A stretch of DNA of 10,292 nt from JACMME01 sp051005015 (GTDB lineage Bacteria > Gemmatimonadota > Gemmatimonadetes > Gemmatimonadales > Gemmatimonadaceae): assembly GCA_051005015.1 (NCBI GenBank), contig JBPCJT010000073.1, positions 1-10,292 of the forward strand, written 5' to 3'. The notes below the pieces were generated by a model, which was given only the letters and a program-made list of their open reading frames with translations, searched no databases and had not been told where the DNA came from. The translations under genes were made by a program, and so were the position numbers. This document shows, one piece after another, positions 1 to 6,682 of the stretch. Each line of letters starts with the position of its first letter. Positions within the stretch are counted from its first letter, which is position 1.

Positions 1-87
1 GGGCCGCGGCGTCGACCCGTCGTAACCGCTGGGGATGTAGACGTTGTGACGCAGTTGGCCGCTCCTGGTAGTCACTTCCCCCAGCAC
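1..87 (-). CDS. Partial alpha/beta-hydrolase, esterase/PHB-depolymerase-like (N-terminus only)
   Basis: Only the first ~29 codons are in the window; the gene continues past the left edge. The minus-strand frame reads ...RHNVYIPSGYDGSTPRP. The V-Y-x-P-x-G-Y-D-G pattern is typical of the first strands of secreted esterases, feruloyl esterases and LpqC/PHB-depolymerase-like hydrolases, just before the oxyanion HG motif, which is not visible here. The frame is closed upstream by TGA at 99-97. The best start inside it is GTG at 87 with a TGAGG about 7 nt upstream; GTG at 75 is possible. Alternatively, an ATG at 179 overlaps the hydratase stop (ATGA) and opens a proline-rich frame that ends at TGA 74-72. 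One extra G in the G5 run (78-82) would fuse the two, so a frameshift is possible. Family call is moderate, start is uncertain. Confidence 0.42.
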   Translation of the reverse strand, partial: MLGEVTTRSGQLRHNVYIPSGYDGSTPRP

Positions 88-175
88 GCTTTTGCCTCAG
101 GACGCCGGAGAGGCATATGGGCCCGCGCAACGGCGACAACGGGCGGCGGGGCTGGAGGCGGAGGAGGAGCGGGTA

Positions 176-586
176 TCATTCGGTTTCCGGGAGGAGAACG
201 ACCGCCTCGCCTTCGAGGACCGTAGCGCCGGACTGGTTTCGACAGATCGTAGCCAGTCTCACACGCATCCTGGGCATTATCTCCAGCACGCGGACCGACG
301 CTGTAACCGTATCGCCTATCCGTACCGGCGCCGTGAACCTGAGCGTTTGGGAGAGATAGATCGTCCCAGCCCCCGGGAGGCGATTGGCAATAACAGCGGA
401 GATAAGGCCGGCGGACAGCATGCCGTGTGCTATACGTCCACCGAAGCGTGATTTGGATGCAGCCACTTCGTCGATGTGCACGGGGTTGAAATCCCCGGTG
501 ACGCCCGCGAAGAGCGTAACATCCGCCTCGGTGATGGTCTTCGCGAACTCCGCTGTCTGGCCAACAGAGATTTCCTCCAGGCGCAT
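176..586 (-). CDS. MaoC-family (R)-specific enoyl-CoA hydratase, PhaJ-like
   Basis: A 136-residue single hot-dog-fold MaoC dehydratase, the usual size for PhaJ-type (R)-specific enoyl-CoA hydratases. These interconvert trans-2-enoyl-CoA and (R)-3-hydroxyacyl-CoA in the cytoplasm and link fatty-acid oxidation to polyhydroxyalkanoate or related metabolism. The hydratase-2 signature is plain at residues 29-41 (V-T-G-D-F-N-P-V-H-I-D-E-V), with catalytic Asp32 and His37, followed by the G-G-R-I-A-H-G-M-L helix (49-57) and the P-V-R-I-G-D-T-V strand (87-94). The frame is open further upstream, but ATG at 586 is chosen because the protein then starts at the family's usual M-R-L-E-E-I-S-V-G-Q and lies one base after the symporter stop. 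Downstream, its TGA overlaps an ATG (ATGA). The true substrate chain length cannot be read from sequence. Confidence 0.9.
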   Translation of the reverse strand: MRLEEISVGQTAEFAKTITEADVTLFAGVTGDFNPVHIDEVAASKSRFGGRIAHGMLSAGLISAVIANRLPGAGTIYLSQTLRFTAPVRIGDTVTASVRVLEIMPRMRVRLATICRNQSGATVLEGEAVVLLPETE

Positions 587-587
587 C

Positions 588-2120
588 CTACATCTCCATG
601 ATGAGGCGAACGTCCGGGTCGATCGCGCCCGCCGCGCTCCGGCGCGTGAGCCACGAAACACCAAAGAACGTGAGCATTGAGACCACGAGCGCCACCGCTG
701 ATGCGGTCACGCCCGAAGGAAAGGTGAAGACACGAAAGTAGGCCACGATTTCCAGAGAGAGGGTCACAACCAGCCCCGCTGTAATGGATGCGAGTGCTCC
801 CGTGGGTGTCGCCCCCCTCCAGTTCAGTCCCACAGCGAGCGCCGGAACCAGCGTGGAGGCAAAGAGTCCCCATCCGAAGATTCCCAGAAAGGCCACCATC
901 GTCCCCGAATGCTGCGCTATGAGCGCGGCGGCGATCGCGATCAGTACCGTCGCCGCGCGTCCCCAGAAAAGTTCATTTTTCAGTCGGCGGCCCAACGCCA
1001 CCGGGAGGTCATGCGTAACAACCGCCGCCCCGATGTTGATAAAGGAGTTCACGGCACTCATGGTCGCCGCCGCGACACCCGAGAAGACGAGCGCCGCAAG
1101 GAGCAGCGGTGTTACGCTCAAAAGCAGGCTCGGAGTCGCCTGGTCAGGTGCCGCCAGGGGCGCCATCCTGCCGCTGGCCACGAACGCCTTCACTCCCACA
1201 CCCACGCCGAAATACAGCAGCAAAACGAGCACGAGTCCGAGCGTCTTGAGCAACGGATACCATTTGAGCTGCATCGGATCGCGTAGCATGTAGTACTTGT
1301 GCACTCCCTGCGGCTGACCCAGAGACCCCATTCCGAACACGAAAAAGAAGGACAGCGCCGCAAGAGGTGTCAGCTTGCCCCATGGTGCGAGAAACTGCGG
1401 ATCGTGGGCGAGGATGGTGCGCGAGATCTCACCCAGCCCACCGCCGGCGCCCAGCACGAAGAGGAACACCAGCACCGATGAGACCGCCATCAGCATCCCC
1501 TGAAAAACGTCGTTGTAGATCCCGGCGAGAATGCCACCGGCCACCGAATACGCCAGGGTGACCCCCATGCCCAGCCAGATCCCCCACCCGATTTTCACGC
1601 CGAAGATCGCGCTTATCACCACTCCCATGGCGAGGGCATTCGTCGCCATGTAACCAACTATGCCAACGAGAATGGCGATCCCCGATAGACCCTGAGCGGC
1701 ACGGGAGCGATACCGGGCCCCGATGGCATCGGGAACCGTCATTAGGCCGCGTGCCTCGCCGAGAAGACGCATCCGCTTCGCCAACACCCACGCGCCCATG
1801 ACATTCGTCACCGACGCGGGTAAAACGATGAACAGCGCGCCTAGGCCTACTGAGTAGATCAGACCCGGACCGCCGATGAACGCAAAACCGGAGACGGAGG
1901 TGGATACCGATGCAACGGTCAGGGCGATGAGGCCGATGCCGTGTCCCGCGACGAAAAAATCGCTCGCGGTTTTGGTTCTTCGCGACGCCCACACGCTTAT
2001 CGCAACGATTACCGAAAAGTAGGCGACGCCCACCGCCACTACCGACGGGTGGGCTATCCTCGGCAGCGACGTCTGGAGAATCGCCAGGACAAAGCCGCCT
2101 CCACCCACGCTGCCCATCAT
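588..2120 (-). CDS. Sodium:solute symporter, SSS family (PutP/PanF-like)
   Basis: A 510-residue, highly hydrophobic polytopic inner-membrane protein of the sodium/solute symporter family (TC 2.A.21), with about 13 likely membrane segments, the family's usual size. Family marks seen: the first loop T-K-T-A-S-D-F-F-V-A-G-H (49-60), the conserved S-V-S-T-S-V-S-G-F stretch (71-79) in TM2, V-P-D-A-I-G-A-R-Y (129-137) before TM4, and A-A-T-M-S-A-V-N-S-F in the TM8 area where SSS proteins bind sodium. Such proteins couple Na+ entry to uptake of proline, pantothenate, carboxylates or sugars; the substrate here is unknown. The start is the first of two adjacent ATGs, overlapping the stop of the small membrane protein (ATGA). 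The TAG is one base before the MaoC ATG, so the neighbours suggest an acid or acyl precursor as cargo; that is inference. Confidence 0.93.
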   Translation of the reverse strand: MMGSVGGGGFVLAILQTSLPRIAHPSVVAVGVAYFSVIVAISVWASRRTKTASDFFVAGHGIGLIALTVASVSTSVSGFAFIGGPGLIYSVGLGALFIVLPASVTNVMGAWVLAKRMRLLGEARGLMTVPDAIGARYRSRAAQGLSGIAILVGIVGYMATNALAMGVVISAIFGVKIGWGIWLGMGVTLAYSVAGGILAGIYNDVFQGMLMAVSSVLVFLFVLGAGGGLGEISRTILAHDPQFLAPWGKLTPLAALSFFFVFGMGSLGQPQGVHKYYMLRDPMQLKWYPLLKTLGLVLVLLLYFGVGVGVKAFVASGRMAPLAAPDQATPSLLLSVTPLLLAALVFSGVAAATMSAVNSFINIGAAVVTHDLPVALGRRLKNELFWGRAATVLIAIAAALIAQHSGTMVAFLGIFGWGLFASTLVPALAVGLNWRGATPTGALASITAGLVVTLSLEIVAYFRVFTFPSGVTASAVALVVSMLTFFGVSWLTRRSAAGAIDPDVRLIMEM

Positions 2121-2650
2121 TCCCGCGTCTCCCCGGCGGGCTCAGGCGCTTCATTGCGTTCCTTTTCGGATTTCGCGAATTCGGCACCCAGCCGTCGCAC
2201 GCGATCGACATCTTCGGAGTTCAATGTTTGCGTGTCGAAGGTGAGCGCGTACGCGATGGGCAGCACAATTATGGGAAGCAGCCCTACGCCATACAGGATT
2301 ATCGCCGCTCGTAACGGCAGCCCGAGAAAAAGTTGGCTGGATGGTCTTTCGCTCGCGGGGAGGGCCAGGGCGAGACAGAATCCCGCGGCGAGTACCAACG
2401 TCACGAAACCAAAAGGTGCGGCAAGCTTTCCAACGCCTCCGCCCTCCCGGGATGCCCCCATCACCATTATTCCCGCCAGAGTGGCGGGAATGCCAAAAGC
2501 CAGAAACCACGCCGCCCACGACGGCGCGCCTCCCTTCATGAAGGCCGAGGCGTAGCCAATCGCAATCGCGCACGTCCCGAGGACCAGCGTCAACTTCGCG
2601 ATACGCCTGGTGAGATTTTCGCGCACCGGCTGTCGTGATTCCCCGATCAT
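2117..2650 (-). CDS. Small 4-TM membrane protein, possible symporter partner
   Basis: A 177-residue protein not assigned to a named family. A basic N-terminus (R-x-N-L-T-R-R-I-A-K) is followed by four hydrophobic segments at about residues 17-37, 47-66, 75-96 and 110-134. A hydrophilic, highly charged C-terminal tail (from ~143, rich in E, R and K) probably lies in the cytoplasm. ATG at 2650 is preferred over the upstream ATG at 2710 because it overlaps the stop of the preceding KAS III remnant (ATGA), the same coupling seen at its own end, where TGA overlaps the symporter ATG. Some SSS transporters are preceded by small membrane subunits (DUF997/YhdT beside PanF, DUF4212 beside another symporter). 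By position this could be a larger analogue, but I see no sequence match to those. Product is a confident gene with unknown function. Confidence 0.8.
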   Translation of the reverse strand: MIGESRQPVRENLTRRIAKLTLVLGTCAIAIGYASAFMKGGAPSWAAWFLAFGIPATLAGIMVMGASREGGGVGKLAAPFGFVTLVLAAGFCLALALPASERPSSQLFLGLPLRAAIILYGVGLLPIIVLPIAYALTFDTQTLNSEDVDRVRRLGAEFAKSEKERNEAPEPAGETRE

Positions 2651-3463
2651 GCTTTGGCGCTCGCATGAGTTGCTTTTAGCCGGCTGGATGCTTTCTCGCC
2701 AGGCCGCCACTCGAGCGCCACGCAGCCCATGGCGAGCCCGGCGCCCGATTCAGTGAGCATTACCAGATTGCCTTCACTCAGCTTCCCCAAACGCACGGCA
2801 TCATCCAGAGCCATCGGCAGACACGCGGATCCGGTATAACCCCACCTGTGCATGATGGTGTGGGCCCTGTCCATCGGCAGATCGAGCCTGATCATAACCA
2901 TCCTTATCGTCGAGAGGTTCACCTGGGTCCAGAGCCACAGGTCCACATCCTCCACGTTTCGCTCCGGCGGCTCAGCACGGAGCGCACGATCCTCGGCCAC
3001 CTCACCTCGTTGACCTCGGCCGGATACTTCGTCACGAAGCGGAGCTTGTTGCCATAGCCCTTTTTCAACACTTCCTCGGTGATGGGCTCGGCGGCCCCGC
3101 CCACGAATACGCCAATTCCTCCAGCCAGCCGGCCATCCGCTTGAAGCTCCGATGCCAGGATGCCTTCCTCGTTCGACAGCTCGAGCACGACGGCTCCGGC
3201 TCCATCCGCGAAGACGTGGATGTCTTATTGTCGTGATGGTCGAGAAACTTCGACCCAGGCCGGCGACTTCCAGCGCGTGCTGCCCGGCGGTGACGGCCAT
3301 GTCCGCGGTGGATTCATCGGGAGCGCAGTATCGCCTCTCCCGAATGCCCAGCGTGCCCGACACGAAGTCGTCGATGTCCTCTCCCAGGGTGCGCGACAGC
3401 TCGATTTTGTCAAGAGCCTTTTTTCGCCGAGGTTTGCAAAAAGGGGGCTGCGGCCAGAAAAAC
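2647..3463 (-). pseudogene. 3-oxoacyl-ACP synthase III (KAS III/FabH-like), frameshifted and internally deleted
   Basis: KAS III segments lie in three frames. (1) 3463 to ~3425: R-V-F-L-A-A-A-P-F-L, resembling the first strand. (2) ~3420 to ~3228: A-L-D-K-I-E-L-S, G-I-R-E-R-R-Y and A-D-M-A-V-T-A. (3) 3224 to ~2967: H-V-F-A-D-G-A-G-A-V-V-L-E through P-R-I-V-R-S-V-L. Then from ~2965 back to frame 2: V-E-D-V-D-L-W-L-W-T-Q-V-N, G-Y-T-G-S-A-C-L-P-M-A-L and the closing G-A-G-L-A-M-G. The lesions are an extra base in the A6 run (3419-3424), a junction near 3228 where TAA (3227-3225) stands before segment 3, and a missing base near 2963-2967. At the junction only ~14 residues separate A-G-L from A-D-G-A-G, where FabH has over 100, so the catalytic-Cys region is gone. 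No ATG/GTG/TTG is seen at the expected start. T-Q-V-N and G-Y-T-G replace canonical HQAN and GNTS, which may be a subfamily trait. Assembly error remains possible. Confidence 0.8.
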
Positions 3464-3834
3464 CCTGCCTTTAACGCAGGTTCGAGGCTCCGTAATCTTC
3501 TTTACTTGTGAGCTTGGGCGAGGCGGACGCTGCAAATAGCCACCGTCCAGATTTCTACCTGGAACGCTATCCAGGATGTTGCTCCTGGCGTTGCCGCCGT
3601 TGCAGATCGGCGTGGTTGCGATCATTTTGACCAAGGAAAGCCCCGGCAGCTTCCAAATGCGAGTAGGTGGCATGACACTTCTTCACGCCACCAGCGAGAG
3701 TTTCCCGCTCTGTTCTTCGTTCCACTCAAATCGGAGTTTGGAGTGCGACACCTTGGCTGGATCGGCATCGCGATCCTCTCGCCGGATAGACGATGCTCGC
3801 CGGGTACATCCAGGCGCGTCTTTCCAGGATCATT
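3464..3834. other. Intergenic stretch without a convincing gene
   Basis: About 370 bases between the minus-strand KAS III remnant and the plus-strand Cys-cluster gene. Short open frames occur on both strands, but none has a family motif, a good ribosome-binding site or protein-like composition. Features seen are only weak: a 5-bp hairpin CCTGC/GCAGG at 3465-3481 and short CCAG/CTGG inverted repeats around 3547-3587. It should hold the start region of the KAS III gene and promoters for both directions, but I cannot pick out a clear -35/-10 pair. It may include eroded sequence, since the neighbouring gene is damaged. Confidence 0.5.
3826..3830 (+). promoter_or_regulatory. Ribosome-binding site deciding the GTG start at 3835
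   Basis: AGGAT lies 4 nt before GTG 3835. The upstream in-frame ATG at 3793 has only a poor GGAT-like site. The GTG start also puts the Tat motif seven residues from the N-terminus, as expected for a Tat signal. Confidence 0.45.
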
Positions 3835-4272
3835 GTGATAGAACCCTCCATTAGCCGCAGGCGTTTCTTTACACTCATGCCCATCGCGCTGTATCCTTGG
3901 GCGGCTGACGGCGTGCACGTGCGTGATGCCTTACGCCGACTCCTTGTCTCGGGTAAGCATCCCACTCCTCGCCCCGGTATCACCGCTTCGCGGGTCCTCA
4001 CCGCCAAACGCCTGAAGAACCGGGCCGCTGCACCCGTGTATGCCATGGTTCGCAAGATCCCGCAGGTGATCGATGGAATCCGCTGCTATTGCGGATGCGC
4101 CGACCTGGAGGGCTCCTACTCCCTCCTCACATGTTACGAGGAGGAAGGCATGGCCCAACACTGCCTGATCTGCCAGGGTGAGGCCCGCCTCGCTTACAAG
4201 CTCCATGCCGACGGTTGGTCACTGAACGGGATTCGTGCGTCCATTGACGCCGCGTTTGCCAGTTCCTCGTAG
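3835..4272 (+). CDS. Tat-exported PCYCGC-type cysteine-cluster protein
   Basis: A 145-residue protein read from GTG 3835 (ATG at 3793 would add 14 residues). The N-terminus M-I-E-P-S-I-S-R-R-R-F-F has a twin-arginine motif (S-R-R-x-F-F, residues 7-12) followed by a hydrophobic stretch (13-24), so folded export, probably with a cofactor, is likely. The C-terminal half carries I-R-C-Y-C-G-C (82-88), a further Cys100 and H-C-L-I-C-Q-G-E-A (109-117): six cysteines and a histidine. This pattern matches the PCYCGC-motif proteins (PF13798 type), small secreted or lipid-anchored proteins of unknown biochemical role, thought to bind metal or heme-like groups. The first Pro of PCYCGC is replaced by Arg83. 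The DUF2911 gene begins 52 bp downstream on the same strand and may be co-transcribed. The family call is good; the function is unknown. Confidence 0.82.
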   Translation: MIEPSISRRRFFTLMPIALYPWAADGVHVRDALRRLLVSGKHPTPRPGITASRVLTAKRLKNRAAAPVYAMVRKIPQVIDGIRCYCGCADLEGSYSLLTCYEEEGMAQHCLICQGEARLAYKLHADGWSLNGIRASIDAAFASSS

Positions 4273-4324
4273 TCGCGAAAACGCCTTGACACCCCTTCCC
4301 GCAATCTCTGTCCGAGAGTGTTCC

Positions 4325-5206
4325 ATGGCCTTCCGCAAGACACGAATAGCATCCGCCCTTCCGTTGATTCTCGCGGTCGCGACATCCGCTCGAGCCCAGA
4401 TCCGCGCCAGCGAGCGCGCGACAGTGTCCCAGACCGTGGACGGCACGGTCATCACCGTGGACTATGCCCGCCCGCAAGTCGCGGGACGCGCAAAAATCTT
4501 CGGCGGCGTAGTGCACGTTGGGGAGATCTGGACGCCCGGCGCGAACTGGGCTACTACGATTCAGTTCTCGCGGAACGTGCGGCTGAACGGCCATGAGGTC
4601 CCTGCCGGTGCATACTCGGTGTGGATAGTCACTGCACTGGCGGAATGGACCTTCAACCTGCACAAGAACCCCCGACTCTTTCACAGTCAGCGACCCAAGC
4701 TGGACCAGATGCTTCTCTCCTTACCGGTAAAACCCGGGCAGGGCGAGCACGTGGAGGTTTTGACATTCGACTTTCCCCGGGTGGGCCAGGACGGAGCAAC
4801 CTTGCGCATGCGTTGGGGGACGACGGTGGTGTCGCTGGAAATCCTGATTCAGCCCAGCCGATCGCCGAGCGTCGTCATGACGGAGGCAGAGATAGCGCCA
4901 TACCTCGGCAGTTATCTGCTTGTCTTTTATGGTGAACGGGGTCCGTTTCCTGAAAGACGGTTGGAGCTGGTCAACGCGAAAGGCGCTCTAAATGGCGTTG
5001 TGGATGGCCCCGAGCCATGGGTCATGCAGTTCATTCCCACAGGACAGCTGCACGAGTTTCTTCCAGCCTTTCTCAAGGACGGAAAGGTCTTTGACGTGGA
5101 GGCGGATTCGCCGGTGCTCTTCGAGATGAAAGCCGGGCGTGCCATTGGATTCCGGGCCCGGGGGATGAGCACTGAGGTATGGATGCGAGCGAGGCGGAAG
5201 AGCTAA
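4325..5206 (+). CDS. Secreted DUF2911-domain protein with C-terminal extension
   Basis: A 293-residue exported protein. ATG 4325 is preferred over the more upstream ATG at 4235, which overlaps the preceding gene. The start at 4325 gives a standard Sec signal peptide (M-A-F-R-K-T-R then hydrophobic 9-22, cleavage likely after A-R-A at 24) and has GAGAG about 6 nt upstream. Residues ~36-176 match DUF2911: V-D-Y-A-R-P (45-50), G-R-A-K-I-F-G (54-60), W-T-P-G-A-N-W-A-T (69-77), F-S-R-N-V-x-L-N-G (81-89) and P-A-G-A-Y-S-V-W (93-100). This domain is common in secreted proteins of Bacteroidota and Gemmatimonadota; its role is unknown. Residues ~185-290 form a second beta-rich part (E-I-A-P-Y-L-G-S-Y...) resembling the small C-terminal domains appended to secreted serine-hydrolase-type proteins (DUF3471-like); that assignment is tentative. 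Confidence 0.88.
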   Translation: MAFRKTRIASALPLILAVATSARAQIRASERATVSQTVDGTVITVDYARPQVAGRAKIFGGVVHVGEIWTPGANWATTIQFSRNVRLNGHEVPAGAYSVWIVTALAEWTFNLHKNPRLFHSQRPKLDQMLLSLPVKPGQGEHVEVLTFDFPRVGQDGATLRMRWGTTVVSLEILIQPSRSPSVVMTEAEIAPYLGSYLLVFYGERGPFPERRLELVNAKGALNGVVDGPEPWVMQFIPTGQLHEFLPAFLKDGKVFDVEADSPVLFEMKAGRAIGFRARGMSTEVWMRARRKS

Positions 5207-5216
5207 CCCAGGCGAG

Positions 5217-5241
5217 ACGCGCGCCGCAACGCATCGCGCGT
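5217..5241 (+). terminator. Possible rho-independent terminator after the DUF2911 gene
   Basis: A perfect 7-bp GC-rich stem, ACGCGCG (5217-5223) and CGCGCGT (5235-5241), with an 11-nt loop, followed by TCCTT. It lies 11 bp after the DUF2911 stop and before the convergent amidohydrolase end (5265). The T tract is weak, so it may be only partly effective. Nothing on the minus strand side looks like a T tract. Confidence 0.4.
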
Positions 5242-5264
5242 TCCTTAAGGCCCAACGGTACTGC

Positions 5265-6677
5265 TTAACCACAGTGCGCCAGGGCGCCGGCGGTGAGATC
5301 GCCTGCCGGCGCCGCCTTCATCGCGTGGTTGAGCGGCGACCGGCCATCATGAGCTGGGGTCGGGGACTCAAGTCGCCGGTCAAACTCGATACCAGCCCTC
5401 CACACCCGGAGGATGTCACGGGTTGTGGTAATGTCATTCGTCGGATCACCCCGTACCAACAGCAGGTCAGCGCGACAGCCTGGAGCGATTCTGCCCCGAT
5501 CCAGCAAGCGAAACGCCACAGCGACACTTGCGGTGGCCGACATCAGAGCCTCCGTTGGGCTGAGGCCCGCGCGGACCAACAGCTCGAGTTCGCGATGGAG
5601 GCTGACGCCGTGAACCGTGATTGCGTTGGGGACGTCGGAACCCGCCAGAATCCGCGCGCCGGCTGCATGCAGGCTGCTGACGGCCGCCAGAAATGGCTCG
5701 ATATTCTCGAGCACCGGGCCCTGTGCGCGGCTTGCGAGGCGTTTTGTGATCGAATCCGAAAGGAAGGGGCGTAGCCTTGGATCGGTCGCAAGCGGCACTC
5801 CCGAGCCTTTCACGAAGCCGTCCGGCGTCGCGACCGTCGGAATGACGAACACCTTCCGTTGAGCCACCAGTTCGGCGACTGCCGGCGCTGCGCCGCCCTG
5901 CCGCCATATGTGGACCAGGCCATCCACTCCGCTGCCAACAGCGATACGCACATCATCGGTGCTCTCGATGTGAGCAACCACCAGCATTCCGCGCGAGTGC
6001 GCAGCGCGAACCAGCGCTTCGGTGGTCGCCTTGTTCATCGTCGGCGTGCCGTCGCGGGCGGCACGCACGCCGTTCAGGACAATTTTGAGGTAGTCCGCAC
6101 CGGCTTCCTTCCGCGAGCGAACGAAAGCCTCGGCGTCAGCCGCACTAGCCACGGTCGGAATGACGACTCCGTACTCCGTTCCGTGCCCTCCAGGGGCCGT
6201 CGCGAGGATGCCCGCGGAACGAAAATCCGCTATGTCCACCCTCGCGGCCGCTGCGGCGCGGAGTACGAAATCAGCAGCAGGAACGGTGAACATGTCGAGT
6301 ACTGTCGTCACGCCGAACCTCAGAGCCTGCTGAAGTTGGGTCACGTTCCTCGTATGCGTATGCGCATCTATCAAACCCGGCATCAAGGTCGCGCCCGTTC
6401 CGTCCACGGTCGGCAGATGACGCCACTCGCTGGGATCATCGACTAGAGCCCGGATGATTCCGCCGGTAACCACGATGCTCTTGCCCGAGTGGCTCCGCTC
6501 GCCGTCGAAGACGCGAGCGCCGGTGATGACGAATCCCTCGCCGGTACCCTGGGCCTGCACGGCGGACGGACGCACCAGCATCGCCGTGACTGTGAGAGCT
6601 GCCAGCGTGTGTGAGCCCACCCGGGATCGACGGATGTGACACCCCTTTTGCTTGCCCGGTTGTGCCGCCGTCCACAT
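5265..6677 (-). CDS. Exported metal-dependent amidohydrolase (imidazolonepropionase/prolidase-like)
   Basis: A 470-residue member of the amidohydrolase superfamily (TIM-barrel hydrolases of cyclic amides and peptide-like bonds). Metal-site marks are complete: D-A-H-T-H-T (104-109; His106 and His108), Lys198 in D-Y-L-K-I-V (the likely carboxylated lysine), His236 in V-V-A-H-I-E, His256 in V-H-I-W and Asp348 in L-A-G-S-D-V-P. The N-terminal beta-sandwich (I-T-G-A-R-V-F-D-G, 51-59) and its return strand near 404-435 (A-D-L-L-L-V-R-G-D-P) are present. A basic n-region and a hydrophobic stretch (~25-40) ending V-Q-A (40-42) indicate a Sec signal peptide, so it acts outside the cytoplasm. The start is supported by AGGAG 9 nt before ATG. 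It lies 5 bp after the flavoprotein gene and is probably co-transcribed with it. Substrate unknown. Confidence 0.92.
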   Translation of the reverse strand: MWTAAQPGKQKGCHIRRSRVGSHTLAALTVTAMLVRPSAVQAQGTGEGFVITGARVFDGERSHSGKSIVVTGGIIRALVDDPSEWRHLPTVDGTGATLMPGLIDAHTHTRNVTQLQQALRFGVTTVLDMFTVPAADFVLRAAAAARVDIADFRSAGILATAPGGHGTEYGVVIPTVASAADAEAFVRSRKEAGADYLKIVLNGVRAARDGTPTMNKATTEALVRAAHSRGMLVVAHIESTDDVRIAVGSGVDGLVHIWRQGGAAPAVAELVAQRKVFVIPTVATPDGFVKGSGVPLATDPRLRPFLSDSITKRLASRAQGPVLENIEPFLAAVSSLHAAGARILAGSDVPNAITVHGVSLHRELELLVRAGLSPTEALMSATASVAVAFRLLDRGRIAPGCRADLLLVRGDPTNDITTTRDILRVWRAGIEFDRRLESPTPAHDGRSPLNHAMKAAPAGDLTAGALAHCG

Positions 6678-6682
6678 AATCG

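Noticed and set aside
1429..2211. Minus-strand open frame of 260 codons overlapping the symporter in another frame
   Set aside because: Arg/Gly/His-rich composition typical of an out-of-frame reading; the symporter frame has clear membrane segments and motifs.
3475..3495. tRNA-like GGTTCGAGG sequence (T-loop look-alike)
   Set aside because: The flanking bases do not form the 5-bp T stem, and no matching acceptor or anticodon arms are present.
3576..3854. Plus-strand open frame of 92 codons in the gap before the Cys-cluster gene
   Set aside because: A few hydrophobic residues at the start but then low-complexity Ser/Arg composition, no motif, and it overlaps the next gene out of frame.
4286..4314. 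TTGACA before the DUF2911 gene as a promoter -35
   Set aside because: No acceptable -10 element at a 16-18 base distance.
5859..6446. Plus-strand open frame of 195 codons inside the amidohydrolase gene
   Set aside because: It lies antisense to a gene with all metal ligands present, and its translation shows no protein-like motif.
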